In this document: positions 49,386 to 57,844 of the stretch, piece after piece
Numbering within the stretch: position 1 is the stretch's first letter
Layout of the letters: each line of letters starts with the position of its first letter
Assembly (NCBI GenBank): GCA_944383925.1
Contig: CALWRM010000028.1
Coordinates: forward strand, 1-60,303
Source of the DNA: an uncultured Clostridia bacterium
GTDB taxonomy: Bacteria; Bacillota; Clostridia; Christensenellales; UBA1750
Direction: 5' to 3'
Length of the DNA: 60,303 bases
Position numbers and translations under genes: made by a program
The notes under the pieces: generated by a model
Databases searched by the model: none
The model's input: the letters and a program-made list of their open reading frames with translations, nothing else
Told to the model about the DNA's origin: nothing

Positions 49386-51119
49386 CTACTCGGCAAGGCT
49401 CTGGACCCTTTGTAGCCGCCGGTACAGGCCCTCCTGGGCCACGAGCTGCGCGTGGGTGCCCCGCTGCACCACGCGGCCTTCCTCCAGCACGAGGATCTGG
49501 TCCGCCGAGCGGATGGTGGAAAGCCGATGGGCGATGGCCACGATGGTGCGCTTGCCGCTCAGGGCCTGAATGGCCTCCTGAATCTGCTTTTCGGTCTCCA
49601 CATCCACGGAGGCCGTCGCCTCGTCCAGGATGACGATGGGCGAGGGCCGCAGGATGGCCCTGGCGATGGCGATGCGCTGCTTCTGGCCGCCGGACAGGCG
49701 CACGCCCGGCTCGCCCGCGGCGGTGCGGTAGCCCTCGGGCATGCGGAGGATGTCCTCGTGGATGCGGGCGGCCTTGGCCGCCTCCACCACCTCCTCATCC
49801 GTGGCGTCTGGGTTGGCGTAGCGGATGTTTTCCAAGATGGTGGCGTTGAACAGGAAGGTGTCCTGCAACACGGGCGCCACGGCCTGGCGCAGGCTTTGCA
49901 GGCGAAGGCCCCGCAGGTCCTGGCCGTCGATGCGCACCACGCCCTCGTCAGGATCGTAGAACCTGGGGATCAGCTGGGTGAGCGTGGTCTTGCCAACGCC
50001 CGTGGGCCCCACCAGGGCCACCATCTCCCCCGGCTCGCAGGAAAAGCTGATGTTTTGCAGCACGGGCTGGTCCTTTTGATAGGCAAAGCTCACGTTTTCA
50101 AAGGAGATGCGGCCCTTGGGGTTGTTCAGGGGCTTGGCGTCCGGCGCGTCGGCGATGTCCGGCGGGGTGTCCAGCACGGCGGCCACCCGCTCCGCGCCGG
50201 CCAGCGCCTGCTGCATCTCCTCCAACAGGCGGCCAAGGCCCGCGATGGGCGTGTAGAACAGCGAAAGGTAGAGCAAGAAGGCCACCACATCCGCCACGGA
50301 GAGCTGCCCCCGCAAGGCCAACACGCCGCCAAGCCCCACGACGATCACCGTGCCCATGGAGGAGCAAAACTCCACGCTCGGGTGGAAGATGGCGCTCAGG
50401 TTCAGGGCATGGAGCATGGCCTTGGTGAAGTGGCCGGTGCACACCGAAACGTTTTGCAGCTCCTGCGCCTGGGTGCCGAAGGATTGGATCTCGTGCATGC
50501 CGGAGAAGTTGTCCTGCAGCTTGGCGTTCAGCTCCGCCAGGGCTTTTTGGGAGCGGCGGAAGCACGGCTGCACCTTGGTGGAAAAGACCCAGCCAGCCGC
50601 GAAGATGAAGGGAATGGGGATGCAGGTCAGCAGCCCCAGCTGCCAGTTGATGGTCAACAGCACGGCCAGCACGCCGAACACGGTCAAAAGGTTGGTGCAA
50701 AGCTCCGGAATCAGATGGGCATAGAGCAGCTCGAAGTTGGACGTATCGTTGACCACGCGGCTCATCAGGTCGCCCGTCTGCTTGTCGTGGTAGTAGCCCA
50801 TGGACAGGGTTTGCAGGTGGCCATAGACCCGTTTGCGCAGGTCCTCCACCAGGTTCCAGGCCGCCTTGTGGGCCAGGTAATTGCTCAGATAGCGGAACAA
50901 CACCCGCACCAGGTAGAGCAGCAGCAGCCCCAGCGCCAGGCTCCACACGATCCCAAGGGCTTGGTCCGTCATGCCGCCGCCGACCACGTCCGTCATCCTG
51001 GACAGAAGCCTCGGCGCGACGAGGTTGATCACCGTCAACAACAGCGTGGACAAGATGGCCATGGCGTATAGACCCTTGTACCTGGCCGCTTCCTTGCTCA
51101 GCCTCCACAAAACCCGCAT
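49386..51119 (-). CDS. ABC transporter, fused permease and ATPase (MsbA/LmrA type)
   Basis: A 577-residue half-transporter. Six hydrophobic helices occupy about residues 15-290, followed by an ATPase with Walker A GPTGVGKTT (about 366-374), signature LSGGQKQR, Walker B IVILDEATASVD and the H-loop IAHRLST. It should form a dimer that exports lipids, peptides or drugs at the cost of ATP. It follows the MarR gene with 112 bp and a leaky terminator in between, which suggests MarR-controlled export. GGGGGAG precedes the ATG. Confidence 0.93.
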   Translation of the reverse strand: MRVLWRLSKEAARYKGLYAMAILSTLLLTVINLVAPRLLSRMTDVVGGGMTDQALGIVWSLALGLLLLYLVRVLFRYLSNYLAHKAAWNLVEDLRKRVYGHLQTLSMGYYHDKQTGDLMSRVVNDTSNFELLYAHLIPELCTNLLTVFGVLAVLLTINWQLGLLTCIPIPFIFAAGWVFSTKVQPCFRRSQKALAELNAKLQDNFSGMHEIQSFGTQAQELQNVSVCTGHFTKAMLHALNLSAIFHPSVEFCSSMGTVIVVGLGGVLALRGQLSVADVVAFLLYLSLFYTPIAGLGRLLEEMQQALAGAERVAAVLDTPPDIADAPDAKPLNNPKGRISFENVSFAYQKDQPVLQNISFSCEPGEMVALVGPTGVGKTTLTQLIPRFYDPDEGVVRIDGQDLRGLRLQSLRQAVAPVLQDTFLFNATILENIRYANPDATDEEVVEAAKAARIHEDILRMPEGYRTAAGEPGVRLSGGQKQRIAIARAILRPSPIVILDEATASVDVETEKQIQEAIQALSGKRTIVAIAHRLSTIRSADQILVLEEGRVVQRGTHAQLVAQEGLYRRLQRVQSLAE

Positions 51120-51180
51120 GTTTGTACTCCCCCGCTTATTCTTTCTCTCTTTCTTTTACCAGCGCGCCGCCCCGGACAGC

Positions 51181-51216
51181 AAAAGGGGAGCGCCCTCCGG
51201 CTGGAAGAGCGCCCCC
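51181..51216 (-). terminator. Leaky terminator between marR-like and ABC genes
   Basis: On the minus strand a bulged GC-rich hairpin (around GGGGGCGCTCTTCC and GGAGGGCGCTCCCC) is followed by TTTTG. The bulges and the operon context suggest incomplete termination. Confidence 0.5.
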
Positions 51217-51230
51217 TGCCCCATCGGGTT

Positions 51231-51683
51231 TTATGTGGGATCGCCGTCGCCCTGGCGCACGAAGGCGCGGGCGTTTTGCGACATGCGCTCCAGCAGGGCC
51301 AGCGCCTGCTCCCGCTCCTCGTCGGTAAAGCCGTCGGTGAGCTTGCCGCGCCAGATGGCCGTGATCTCCCGGGTCTTTTCGATCACGGGCAAGGCCGCCT
51401 CGGTGGCGTAAATGCGCCGCACCCGCTTATCCAGGCTGCCCTGCTCGCAGCGCACATAGCCCTGCTGCTCCAGCTTCTGGATGGCGCGGGTGGCCGTGCC
51501 GTTGTCGTAATGGCCGCTTTGCGCCAGCTCCAACACGCTGATGCCTGGATGCTCGTTGATGCGAAGCAGGAAAAACTGCTGCCCGCAGCCGATGCCGTAA
51601 GGTTTGAGCTTTTTATCAAAATACGCCTGGCTGAGGCGGTATATGGTGGAAATATGGCGGTTGATGGGATAGTTCGCCTTCAT
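51231..51683 (-). CDS. MarR-family transcriptional regulator
   Basis: A 150-residue winged-helix protein. The DNA-binding part is GISVLELAQSGHYDNGTATRAIQKLEQQGYVRCEQ-like, with SLDKRVRRIYATEA as the wing. MarR proteins repress as dimers and are released by small ligands. The start at 51683 is the best by family length; in-frame ATGs 12 and 13 codons upstream are possible. It precedes the ABC exporter, its probable target, and a palindrome over its own -35 box suggests autoregulation. Confidence 0.88.
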   Translation of the reverse strand: MKANYPINRHISTIYRLSQAYFDKKLKPYGIGCGQQFFLLRINEHPGISVLELAQSGHYDNGTATRAIQKLEQQGYVRCEQGSLDKRVRRIYATEAALPVIEKTREITAIWRGKLTDGFTDEEREQALALLERMSQNARAFVRQGDGDPT

Positions 51684-51734
51684 GCTCGCGCGACCTTTCT
51701 GGTTCGTATTGGCCATGGGCATGGCCTTTTGTCT

Positions 51735-51765
51735 AGTATATACCCAAGCACTTGTATCCGCAAGT
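51735..51765 (-). promoter_or_regulatory. Promoter and operator of the MarR gene
   Basis: TTGCGG (51758-51763), 17 bp, TATACT (51735-51740) on the minus strand. The palindrome ACTTG-N6-CAAGT (51750-51765) overlaps the -35 box. Confidence 0.75.
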
Positions 51766-51816
51766 ATTATTGTGCAAATTTCACGCCTATTTTTCCCAAG
51801 CCGCTCCGTGTTTGGC

Positions 51817-52260
51817 TCATTCCAGCACCATGATGCGCTCGCCCTGCCTGTCCAGCTCGCCGTTGAAGGCAAAGCCCAGCGCCTCGTAGATGTGCCTGGC
51901 CACCCGGTTGTCGTCGAACAGGCTCAGGTAGATGCGGCGGCAGCCATACTCCCGGCGCAGATAATCCACCAGTTCGCACACCAGGACCTTGCCAAGGCCG
52001 CGGCCTTGGCTGTCCCTGTCCAGGAGCAGGCGGTCTAGCCAGACGCGCCTGCCCTCCAGCTCGTTGGGAAACTCCCCGTACATGGCAAAGCCCACCACCT
52101 TGCCCTCCAGCAGCAGGGCGGCGGGCTCGAAAAAGCGGCAGCTTTCCGCCTCTTGCAGGCATTGGGCCACCGGCTCGACAAAGCCTTTTTGATGCTCGTA
52201 CAGCCGCAAATTGAGCACGTCCTGCCGCAGCTGCGCATCCAGCGGCCGCACGCTAAACAC
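51817..52260 (-). CDS. GNAT acetyltransferase, polyamine (BltD/SpeG-like) type
   Basis: A 147-residue acetyltransferase. It opens FSVRPLDAQLRQDVLNLRLY as in the BltD spermine/spermidine acetyltransferase group, followed by EHQKGFVEPVAQCLQEA, the acetyl-CoA loop RDSQGRGLGKVLV and NRVARHIYEALGF. It probably acetylates a polyamine or similar amine. The start is a GTG at 52260 that overlaps the PAP2 stop by 8 bp; another GTG at 52251 is possible. The long in-frame extension to 52572 lies antisense/out of frame within the PAP2 gene and is rejected. Confidence 0.85.
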   Translation of the reverse strand: MFSVRPLDAQLRQDVLNLRLYEHQKGFVEPVAQCLQEAESCRFFEPAALLLEGKVVGFAMYGEFPNELEGRRVWLDRLLLDRDSQGRGLGKVLVCELVDYLRREYGCRRIYLSLFDDNRVARHIYEALGFAFNGELDRQGERIMVLE

Positions 52261-53143
52261 GGCCGCCCCGCAAGCAGCGCATGAACAGCGCCGGATAGGC
52301 CGCGCCCACGAAGAGCACCAATAAGAAATAGCGCAGCGCCTGCATGGCAAGCCCCACGCCCAGCAGCGACTTGAGCCCCTCCTTGAGCAGCAGGGCCAGG
52401 GCCACGCCCACCACCAGCTTGATCGCCTGCTGCCAGAAGCGGGCCTTGACCTGAAAGCGGATGAAGCGCCTATCCAGGTAGAGCGAGAGCAGGAAGCCCA
52501 GCGCGGCGCCGCCGGTCTTGAAGCTGTCGGCGGCCTGTTCCTCGGGCACGTTGGAAAGGCACACCCGCACAAGCCCCACGCCCATCAGCGCCAGGGCGGC
52601 CAACACGCCCAGCCAGGCGTACAGCTTGGCCCTGCCCGGGCGCTCCAGGGTGGCCAGCATCCAGTCCACCAGCAGGCAAACGGGCACGGTCACCAGCACC
52701 GCCACGCCCACATCCAGGGGCGTGTGCACCCCAAGATACAGCCTGGACAGCCCGACCAGCGCCACATACAACGCCATCAAGGCCCACAGGAGGGCCTTCT
52801 TGTAGGAAAGCCCAAGGCCCATGGCCATGGAGACAGCGCCGGAGGTATGGCCGGAGGGAAAGGAATACCCCGTGGCCGAACCTATGGCCGCCTCGTGGGG
52901 GGTGAGGGCCTCGTTGAGCAGGAAGGGACGGGGCACCAGAAACACCAGCTTGAGCAGCTGGCCCATCCAGCCGCCGGCAAAGTAGCAAAGCCCGACCCGC
53001 AGCCCGGCCCGCTTGTCCAGGCACCAATACAGCAGCAGCAACACCGCCAGCACCACGGTCTCCTCGCCCAACCGGGTCGCGGTCAGGAAGAGGGCGTCCC
53101 AGCCGGGCGTTCTGTGTTCCTGCAGGAAGAGCAGCAGTTCCAT
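52253..53143 (-). CDS. PAP2-family membrane phosphatase
   Basis: A 296-residue membrane protein with about seven hydrophobic segments. The three PAP2 motifs are KLVFLVPRP (KxxxxxxRP), YSFPSGHTS (PSGH) and SRLYLGVHTPLDV (SRxxxxxHxxxD). It should dephosphorylate lipid phosphates such as undecaprenyl pyrophosphate or phosphatidate at the membrane surface. It is in the middle of the radical SAM-PAP2-acetyltransferase operon. Confidence 0.92.
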   Translation of the reverse strand: MELLLFLQEHRTPGWDALFLTATRLGEETVVLAVLLLLYWCLDKRAGLRVGLCYFAGGWMGQLLKLVFLVPRPFLLNEALTPHEAAIGSATGYSFPSGHTSGAVSMAMGLGLSYKKALLWALMALYVALVGLSRLYLGVHTPLDVGVAVLVTVPVCLLVDWMLATLERPGRAKLYAWLGVLAALALMGVGLVRVCLSNVPEEQAADSFKTGGAALGFLLSLYLDRRFIRFQVKARFWQQAIKLVVGVALALLLKEGLKSLLGVGLAMQALRYFLLVLFVGAAYPALFMRCLRGGRV

Positions 53144-53147
53144 GGCC

Positions 53148-54065
53148 CTACTCCTCCCCCTTGAGCCGGCGGAACTCCTCCTCGTCCTCCGGGGCGATCA
53201 CGCCGCCCAGGTCGAAGTCGGGCACGAAGCTCTCGCTGGCGCTCTCCTCCTCCTGCACGAAGCCGTCCAGCTCCGTGGCGAAGAGGTGCTCCTCCACGGC
53301 CTTGTACTCCTCCTCGGTCACCCGGCGGTTGATCTCCGGATAGTTGTAGGCCTGGCCGCAGGGGATGTACTGGCGCATCAGGGAGAAATAGACCTTGCCC
53401 GAATACCGCTCGGCCACGTAGTCGATGACGGCCTTGGCGTTGTCCACCTGGCCGGGCAGGATCAGGTGGCGGATGATCACGCCCTTTTTCAGCAGGCCGT
53501 TTTCGTCCAGCTGCACGGGTCCCACCTGCTCGTACATCCGCTCGATGGCGGTCTTGGCTGCCTGGAAATAGTCCTCCACGCCGGAATAGCGCCGGCCGGG
53601 CAGGCGATAGGCGTATTTGAGGTCCGGCAAATAGATATCCACAAGGCCGCGCATCAGCTCCAGCGCCTGCTCGCCGTCGTAGCCATGGGTGTTGTACACC
53701 ACGGGAATGGGCGGCCGCTTTTGCAGGGCCTTGGCGATGGCCGGCGCGAAGTGGGTGGGGTTGACCAGGTTGATGTTGTGGGCGCCCTTTTCATACAGCT
53801 CAAAGAAGATCTCCCGCAGGCGGCTCACGCTCACGGGCAGGCCCTTGCGCATGTGGCTGATCTCCCAGTTTTGGCAATAGGCGCAGCGCAGGCTGCAGCC
53901 GGAAAAGAACACGGCCCCGGAGCCCCTTTCTCCGGAGATGCAGGGCTCCTCCCAGTGGTGCAGCATGGCCTTGGCGACGTAGGCATCCTCGCCCATGCCG
54001 CAAAAGCCGATTTCCCCATTGGCGCGGTCCACGCCGCAAGCCCTTTGGCATAGCGTGCATATCAT
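53148..54065 (-). CDS. Radical SAM protein, PflA-like (COG1313 type)
   Basis: A 305-residue radical-SAM enzyme. The cluster motif is C57-x3-C61-x2-C64 (GCSLRCAYCQNW). An extra N-terminal cysteine set (CTLCQRACGVDR, with FCG) matches the pyruvate-formate-lyase-activase-like proteins of unknown target, whose cysteines bind further iron or zinc. VNPTHFAP and RHLILPGQVDN are family marks. It likely generates a 5'-deoxyadenosyl radical; the target protein is unknown. PAP2 starts 4 bp after its stop. Confidence 0.9.
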   Translation of the reverse strand: MICTLCQRACGVDRANGEIGFCGMGEDAYVAKAMLHHWEEPCISGERGSGAVFFSGCSLRCAYCQNWEISHMRKGLPVSVSRLREIFFELYEKGAHNINLVNPTHFAPAIAKALQKRPPIPVVYNTHGYDGEQALELMRGLVDIYLPDLKYAYRLPGRRYSGVEDYFQAAKTAIERMYEQVGPVQLDENGLLKKGVIIRHLILPGQVDNAKAVIDYVAERYSGKVYFSLMRQYIPCGQAYNYPEINRRVTEEEYKAVEEHLFATELDGFVQEEESASESFVPDFDLGGVIAPEDEEEFRRLKGEE

Positions 54066-54110
54066 CTTGTTTTCTCCCCCTTACGAGCGTTTCTTCTGTC
54101 TATTAAGGGC

Positions 54111-54119
54111 AGTATACCA
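54111..54119 (-). promoter_or_regulatory. Extended -10 promoter of the radical SAM operon
   Basis: TGG-TATACT on the minus strand with no clear -35, about 46 bp before the start codon. Confidence 0.5.
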
Positions 54120-54212
54120 CACTTGCCGCCCGCAAAGACAGCTTTTTTCGAGCCCTTGCGGCTTTCCCGCCCCTTGTTCGCAGATTTCCGGGAAAACGCG
54201 CCCGCGGCCTTG

Positions 54213-54221
54213 TGCTATGGT
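54213..54221 (+). promoter_or_regulatory. Weak candidate promoter of the terminase pair
   Basis: TGC-TATGGT, about 36 bp before the small gene; there is no recognisable -35. Confidence 0.35.
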
Positions 54222-54256
54222 TGGGTTGGAAACAGTCGAAAAAAGGAGGCATCGCC

Positions 54257-54454
54257 ATGTTGAAACAGGAGATTCAGATCGCGCGGGAGCTGCTGAGCGC
54301 CATGCGGGAGCAAAACCTGGACGAGAAGCTGCAAATCACGGCCCTGGATCTGATCCGCAAGCTGGTCCTGGCCCAGGCGACCTTGGACAAGGCAGGGGAC
54401 ATGCCGGAGCTGGTGCTGCCCGAAGGTTTGGAGGAGGAGGCCGACGGCCGATGA
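54257..54454 (+). CDS. Small helical protein preceding the terminase large subunit
   Basis: A 65-residue acidic, alpha-helical protein (LKQEIQIARELLSAM, then LDLIRKLVLAQATLDKAGD) with AAAGGAGG eight bases before its ATG. Its stop overlaps the terminase ATG (ATGA), so the two are made together. It may be a short terminase small subunit or accessory, but it has no visible helix-turn-helix and the family is not recognised. Confidence 0.7.
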   Translation: MLKQEIQIARELLSAMREQNLDEKLQITALDLIRKLVLAQATLDKAGDMPELVLPEGLEEEADGR

Positions 54455-55818
54455 AGCTTCTCCTTCCCTACACGCCCACGGAAAAGCAGCTGCTCTTTCA
54501 CAACGCCCGGGAGGACGAGGTGCTCTATGGCGGCGCGGCCGGTGGGGGCAAGTCCACGGCCGTGGTGATGGACGCCTTCCTGCGCTGCTACCGCCACCCG
54601 GGCAGCTATGCCTATCTGTTTCGCCGCACCTACCGGGAGCTGGAGGACACGCTCATCGCCGAGGCCCTGCGCCGCATCCCTTCGGCCCTTGGCAGCTACC
54701 AGGCCTCCGCCCACGAGCTGCGGCTGCGCAACGGCTCCGCCCTGCGCTTCCGCCACTGCCAGCGGGAGCAGGACCGCTTTCAATACCAGGGCGCGGAGAT
54801 CCATTGGCTGTACCTGGATGAGCTCACCCACTTTTCCAAGGACGTTTACGACTTTCTAAAATCCCGGCTGCGCGCCAGCAAGGCCCTGGGCATCCGCCCG
54901 CTGGTCCGGGCCACCAGCAACCCGGGCGGCCCCGGCCACGCCTGGGTCAAGGCGCGGTTTGTGGACCCCGTGGCCCCGGGCCAAACCCAGCGCATCGAGG
55001 TCTGCGAGGGGGGACTGCGGGGGGAGCGCAGCCTGCGCTACATTCCCGCCCGCGTGCAGGACAACCCCCACATCGGCCAGGACTACCTGCTGGAGCTGGC
55101 GCAAAAGCCCCGCGCCCTGCGGGAGGCCCTGCTCTATGGCCGCTGGGACGCCTTCGAAGGCCAGGTCTTCACCGCCTGGCGGGACGATCCCGCGGGCTAC
55201 CGCAGCCAGCGCTTTACCCACGTGGTGGAGCCCTTCGAGATCCCGGAAAGCTGGCGCCGCTTCCGCTCCTTCGACTTCGGCTATGCCCGGCCCTTTTCCG
55301 TGGGCTGGTGGGCCTTGAGCCCGGACGGCGTCCTCTACCGCTACCGGGAGTGGTACGGCTGCACCGGCGTGCCCAACGAGGGGCTGCGCCTGACCCCGGA
55401 CCGCATCGCCCGGGGCATCCGGGAGGCGGAGGCCCAGCACGAAAAGGGCCTGCGGGTGACGGGCTATGCGGACCCCTCTATTTGGGACGGCTCCAGGGGC
55501 GAGAGCATCGCCCTGCAGATGCAGCGGGAGGGCGTGAGCTTTCAGCCCGCGGAAAACGCCCGGCTCCCCGGGCTGATGCAGGTGCACAGCCGGCTGCGCT
55601 TCGATGAAAATGGCCGCTGCGGGCTGTATGTGTTCCATTGTTGCCGGGACTCCATCCGCACCATCCCCGCCCTTTGCTACGACCCGGAGCGGGTGGAGGA
55701 CGTGGACACCTCCAGCGAGGACCACATCTACGACGAGTGGCGCTACCTGCTCATGGCCCATCCCCTGCCCCTGACCAAGCCGCGGCCGCGAAGGCGGGGC
55801 TTTTCGCCGCTGGATTGA
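54451..55818 (+). CDS. Phage-type terminase large subunit
   Basis: A 455-residue terminase. The ATPase has GGAAGGGKST (Walker A, 27-36), LFRRTYRELED, and WLYLDELTHF (Walker B with catalytic Glu, D123/E124), then a coupling motif ATSNPGGPGHAWVK. The C-terminal RNase H-like nuclease begins RSFDFGYARPFSVGW and includes GYADPSIWD and the late DEWRY. It would translocate and cut concatemeric DNA in a phage. All motifs look intact, yet no portal, capsid, tail, integrase or lysis gene is next to it. The Arg-rich C-terminal tail is short. Confidence 0.92.
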   Translation: MKLLLPYTPTEKQLLFHNAREDEVLYGGAAGGGKSTAVVMDAFLRCYRHPGSYAYLFRRTYRELEDTLIAEALRRIPSALGSYQASAHELRLRNGSALRFRHCQREQDRFQYQGAEIHWLYLDELTHFSKDVYDFLKSRLRASKALGIRPLVRATSNPGGPGHAWVKARFVDPVAPGQTQRIEVCEGGLRGERSLRYIPARVQDNPHIGQDYLLELAQKPRALREALLYGRWDAFEGQVFTAWRDDPAGYRSQRFTHVVEPFEIPESWRRFRSFDFGYARPFSVGWWALSPDGVLYRYREWYGCTGVPNEGLRLTPDRIARGIREAEAQHEKGLRVTGYADPSIWDGSRGESIALQMQREGVSFQPAENARLPGLMQVHSRLRFDENGRCGLYVFHCCRDSIRTIPALCYDPERVEDVDTSSEDHIYDEWRYLLMAHPLPLTKPRPRRRGFSPLD

Positions 55819-55889
55819 CCGTCTGTTCCTTCGGCTCCTTCTTTTTAGCGGTCTTTCGCGCCCATTTTGCTGTTTTTATGTGTTTTTAC

Positions 55890-55918
55890 TTGTGTAAAGC
55901 TGGAAAACACTGTATACT
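55890..55918 (+). promoter_or_regulatory. Promoter of nagA-dedA
   Basis: TTGTGT (55890-55895), a 17-bp spacer and TATACT (55913-55918), about 64 bp before the nagA start. Confidence 0.8.
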
Positions 55919-55981
55919 GGGCACACTGAACCGTGAACCTTGCATGCCAAGTGGGCGAGCATGCCGGAGGGAGGCCTTGTT

Positions 55982-57109
55982 TTGAAGCTGCGATATCAGA
56001 AAACCCTGGTGGACGGCCGTCTGCGCGAGAACATGAGCGTGGAGGTGGCGGACGGCCGCGTGCTGCGCGTGGTCGAGGAGGCAGGCCCCGCCGAGGAGTG
56101 CCTGCTGCTGCCCGGCCTGATCGACCTGCACATCCACGGCATGCTGGGCGTGGACACGATGCAGGGCTGCCAGGCCGTGCAGGCCATGGCCGCCGCCCTG
56201 CCCCGCTACGGGGTCACCGCCTTCCTGCCGACCACCATGAACGACGAGGCGGGACGGATCCGCCAGGCCCTGTCCGGCGTCGCCCGCGCGATGGACCTGC
56301 CCTCCGGCGGCGCGCAGATCCTGGGCGCCCATCTGGAGGGGCCCTTTTTCGCCAAAGACCACCTGGGCGCCCAGGACGCGGGCTGCTGCCTGGCCCCCAG
56401 CATGGACAACTACCTGCGCATCGCCGAGGGGCTGGAGGGCGCGGTCAAGCTGCTCTCCCTAAGCCCGGAGCTGCCGGGTGCCGAGGCGCTGACCGCCTAC
56501 CTCGTTTCCAAGGGCGTGGCCGTCAGCGCGGGCCATACGGGCGCCACGCTGGAGCAGATGGAACGCGCCCAGGCATCCGGCCTGCGCCAGGTGACCCACC
56601 TGTTCAACGGCATGAACGGGCTGCACCACCGGGCGCCCGGCGTGCCCGGCGCGGGCCTGACGCTGGACGGCCTGACCTGCCAGCTGATCGCCGACGGCAT
56701 CCACCTGCATCCCGCCATCCTCAAGCTCTGCCTGCGGGCCAAGGGCGCCGCCGGCCTGTGCCTGATCACGGACGCCATGGCCGCCTGCGGCATGCCCGAC
56801 GGCCAGTACCGCCTGGGGCCCACGGACGTGACCGTGCGGGACGGCGTGGCCCGCATCGCCGCCGGCAACCTGGCTGGCTCCACCCTGACGCTGGACCGGG
56901 CCTTGCGCAACATGGTGCAGCTGGCCGGCGCCAGCTTGGAGGAGGCCGCGCGGATGGCCTCCCAAACCCCGGCCGACGCACTGGGGCTGGAGGAGCTTGG
57001 CCGCATCGCCCCCGGCGCGGTGGCCAGCTTCGCCGTGTTTGACGGGGCGTTGCGCGTACAAAAAACCTACGTGGCGGGCTGCCTGCGCTACGACGGAGCG
57101 CGCGCATGA
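55982..57109 (+). CDS. nagA: N-acetylglucosamine-6-phosphate deacetylase
   Basis: A 375-residue amidohydrolase that removes acetate from GlcNAc-6-phosphate during amino-sugar use and cell-wall recycling. Motifs are LLPGLIDLHIHGMLGVDTM (HxH), GAHLEGPFF, VSAGHTGAT, HLFNGMNGLHHR, LIADGIHLHP and LITDAMAACG with the catalytic Asp. The start is the TTG at 55982, seven bases after GGGAGG; upstream in-frame starts overlap the ribosome site. nagB is not in the window. Its stop overlaps the dedA start by 4 bp. Confidence 0.94.
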   Translation: MKLRYQKTLVDGRLRENMSVEVADGRVLRVVEEAGPAEECLLLPGLIDLHIHGMLGVDTMQGCQAVQAMAAALPRYGVTAFLPTTMNDEAGRIRQALSGVARAMDLPSGGAQILGAHLEGPFFAKDHLGAQDAGCCLAPSMDNYLRIAEGLEGAVKLLSLSPELPGAEALTAYLVSKGVAVSAGHTGATLEQMERAQASGLRQVTHLFNGMNGLHHRAPGVPGAGLTLDGLTCQLIADGIHLHPAILKLCLRAKGAAGLCLITDAMAACGMPDGQYRLGPTDVTVRDGVARIAAGNLAGSTLTLDRALRNMVQLAGASLEEAARMASQTPADALGLEELGRIAPGAVASFAVFDGALRVQKTYVAGCLRYDGARA

Positions 57110-57735
57110 TTGCCTGGGCGCAGCGCTTCTTGGAGGGCATTCACGCCCTGCCCGTGTGGAACGTCGCCCTGTTTTTCGCCGTTTGCGGCATGTTGCAGGC
57201 CTTTTTTCCCGTCTTTCCCGGGGACATCGTGCTCATCATCGGCGCGGGCGTCTGGACCGGCGGTTTGGCCAACGACCTTTGGCCCGTGCTGTTCAGCTAC
57301 TGGATCGGCACCACCGCCGCCTCCCTGGCGCTGACCGAGATCGGCCGCAGCTTCGGCGATTACCTGCTCACGCGCAGGTGGTTGCGGCGCGTCTTTCCCC
57401 CGCGGCGCCAGGCCTTGGCAGGCAGCTGGCTGCGCCGCCGGGGCGTGCTGACCATCTTCGCCGCCAAGTTCATAATGGGCATGAATCTGCCCATCCTCAT
57501 GGTCTGCGGCATCCTGCGCATGCCGCGCAGGCGGGTATATCCGGCGGTCATCCTGACCACGGCGATCCACAACACCTTGCTCTATTCCCTCGGCTCCGCG
57601 GTGGGGCTCAACTGGCAAACCGTCAAGGACTTCCTGCTGGAATACGAGCTGGTCGTCGCCCTGGCCCTGGCGGTCATCATCGGGCTGGCCGTCTGGATCC
57701 GCTCCAAGCTCTCCGGCGGCGGGAAAAATCCCTGA
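57106..57735 (+). CDS. DedA/VTT-family membrane protein
   Basis: A 209-residue membrane protein. The VTT domain shows FPGDIVLIIGAGVW, the Gly-rich SYWIGTTAAS, the basic stretch after GDYLLTRR and the FAAKFIMGMNLPILMVCGILRMP segment (F/Y-R-x-x-P-like). DedA proteins are thought to flip undecaprenyl phosphate or phosphatidylethanolamine. The last helix (about 175-198) is followed by RSKLSGGGKNP; this final portion is repeated downstream four times outside the gene. It overlaps nagA and appears co-expressed. Confidence 0.88.
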   Translation: MIAWAQRFLEGIHALPVWNVALFFAVCGMLQAFFPVFPGDIVLIIGAGVWTGGLANDLWPVLFSYWIGTTAASLALTEIGRSFGDYLLTRRWLRRVFPPRRQALAGSWLRRRGVLTIFAAKFIMGMNLPILMVCGILRMPRRRVYPAVILTTAIHNTLLYSLGSAVGLNWQTVKDFLLEYELVVALALAVIIGLAVWIRSKLSGGGKNP

Positions 57736-57776
57736 CCGGCGGCCCGCGCGCAGCCCTTGCTCCCCCTTACATCTCA

Positions 57777-57822
57777 AAGCGGGGACGGCGTCTTTCCGCC
57801 GTCCCCGCTTCTTCCTTTTCAA
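57777..57822 (+). terminator. Intrinsic terminator of nagA-dedA, copy 1
   Basis: A 14-bp stem (AAGCGGGGACGGCG, loop TCTTTC) with CTTCCTTTTC after it. The same element recurs at 58395-58436. Confidence 0.9.
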
Positions 57823-57844
57823 CCATTTCCCCCCCCCGGAGGTT

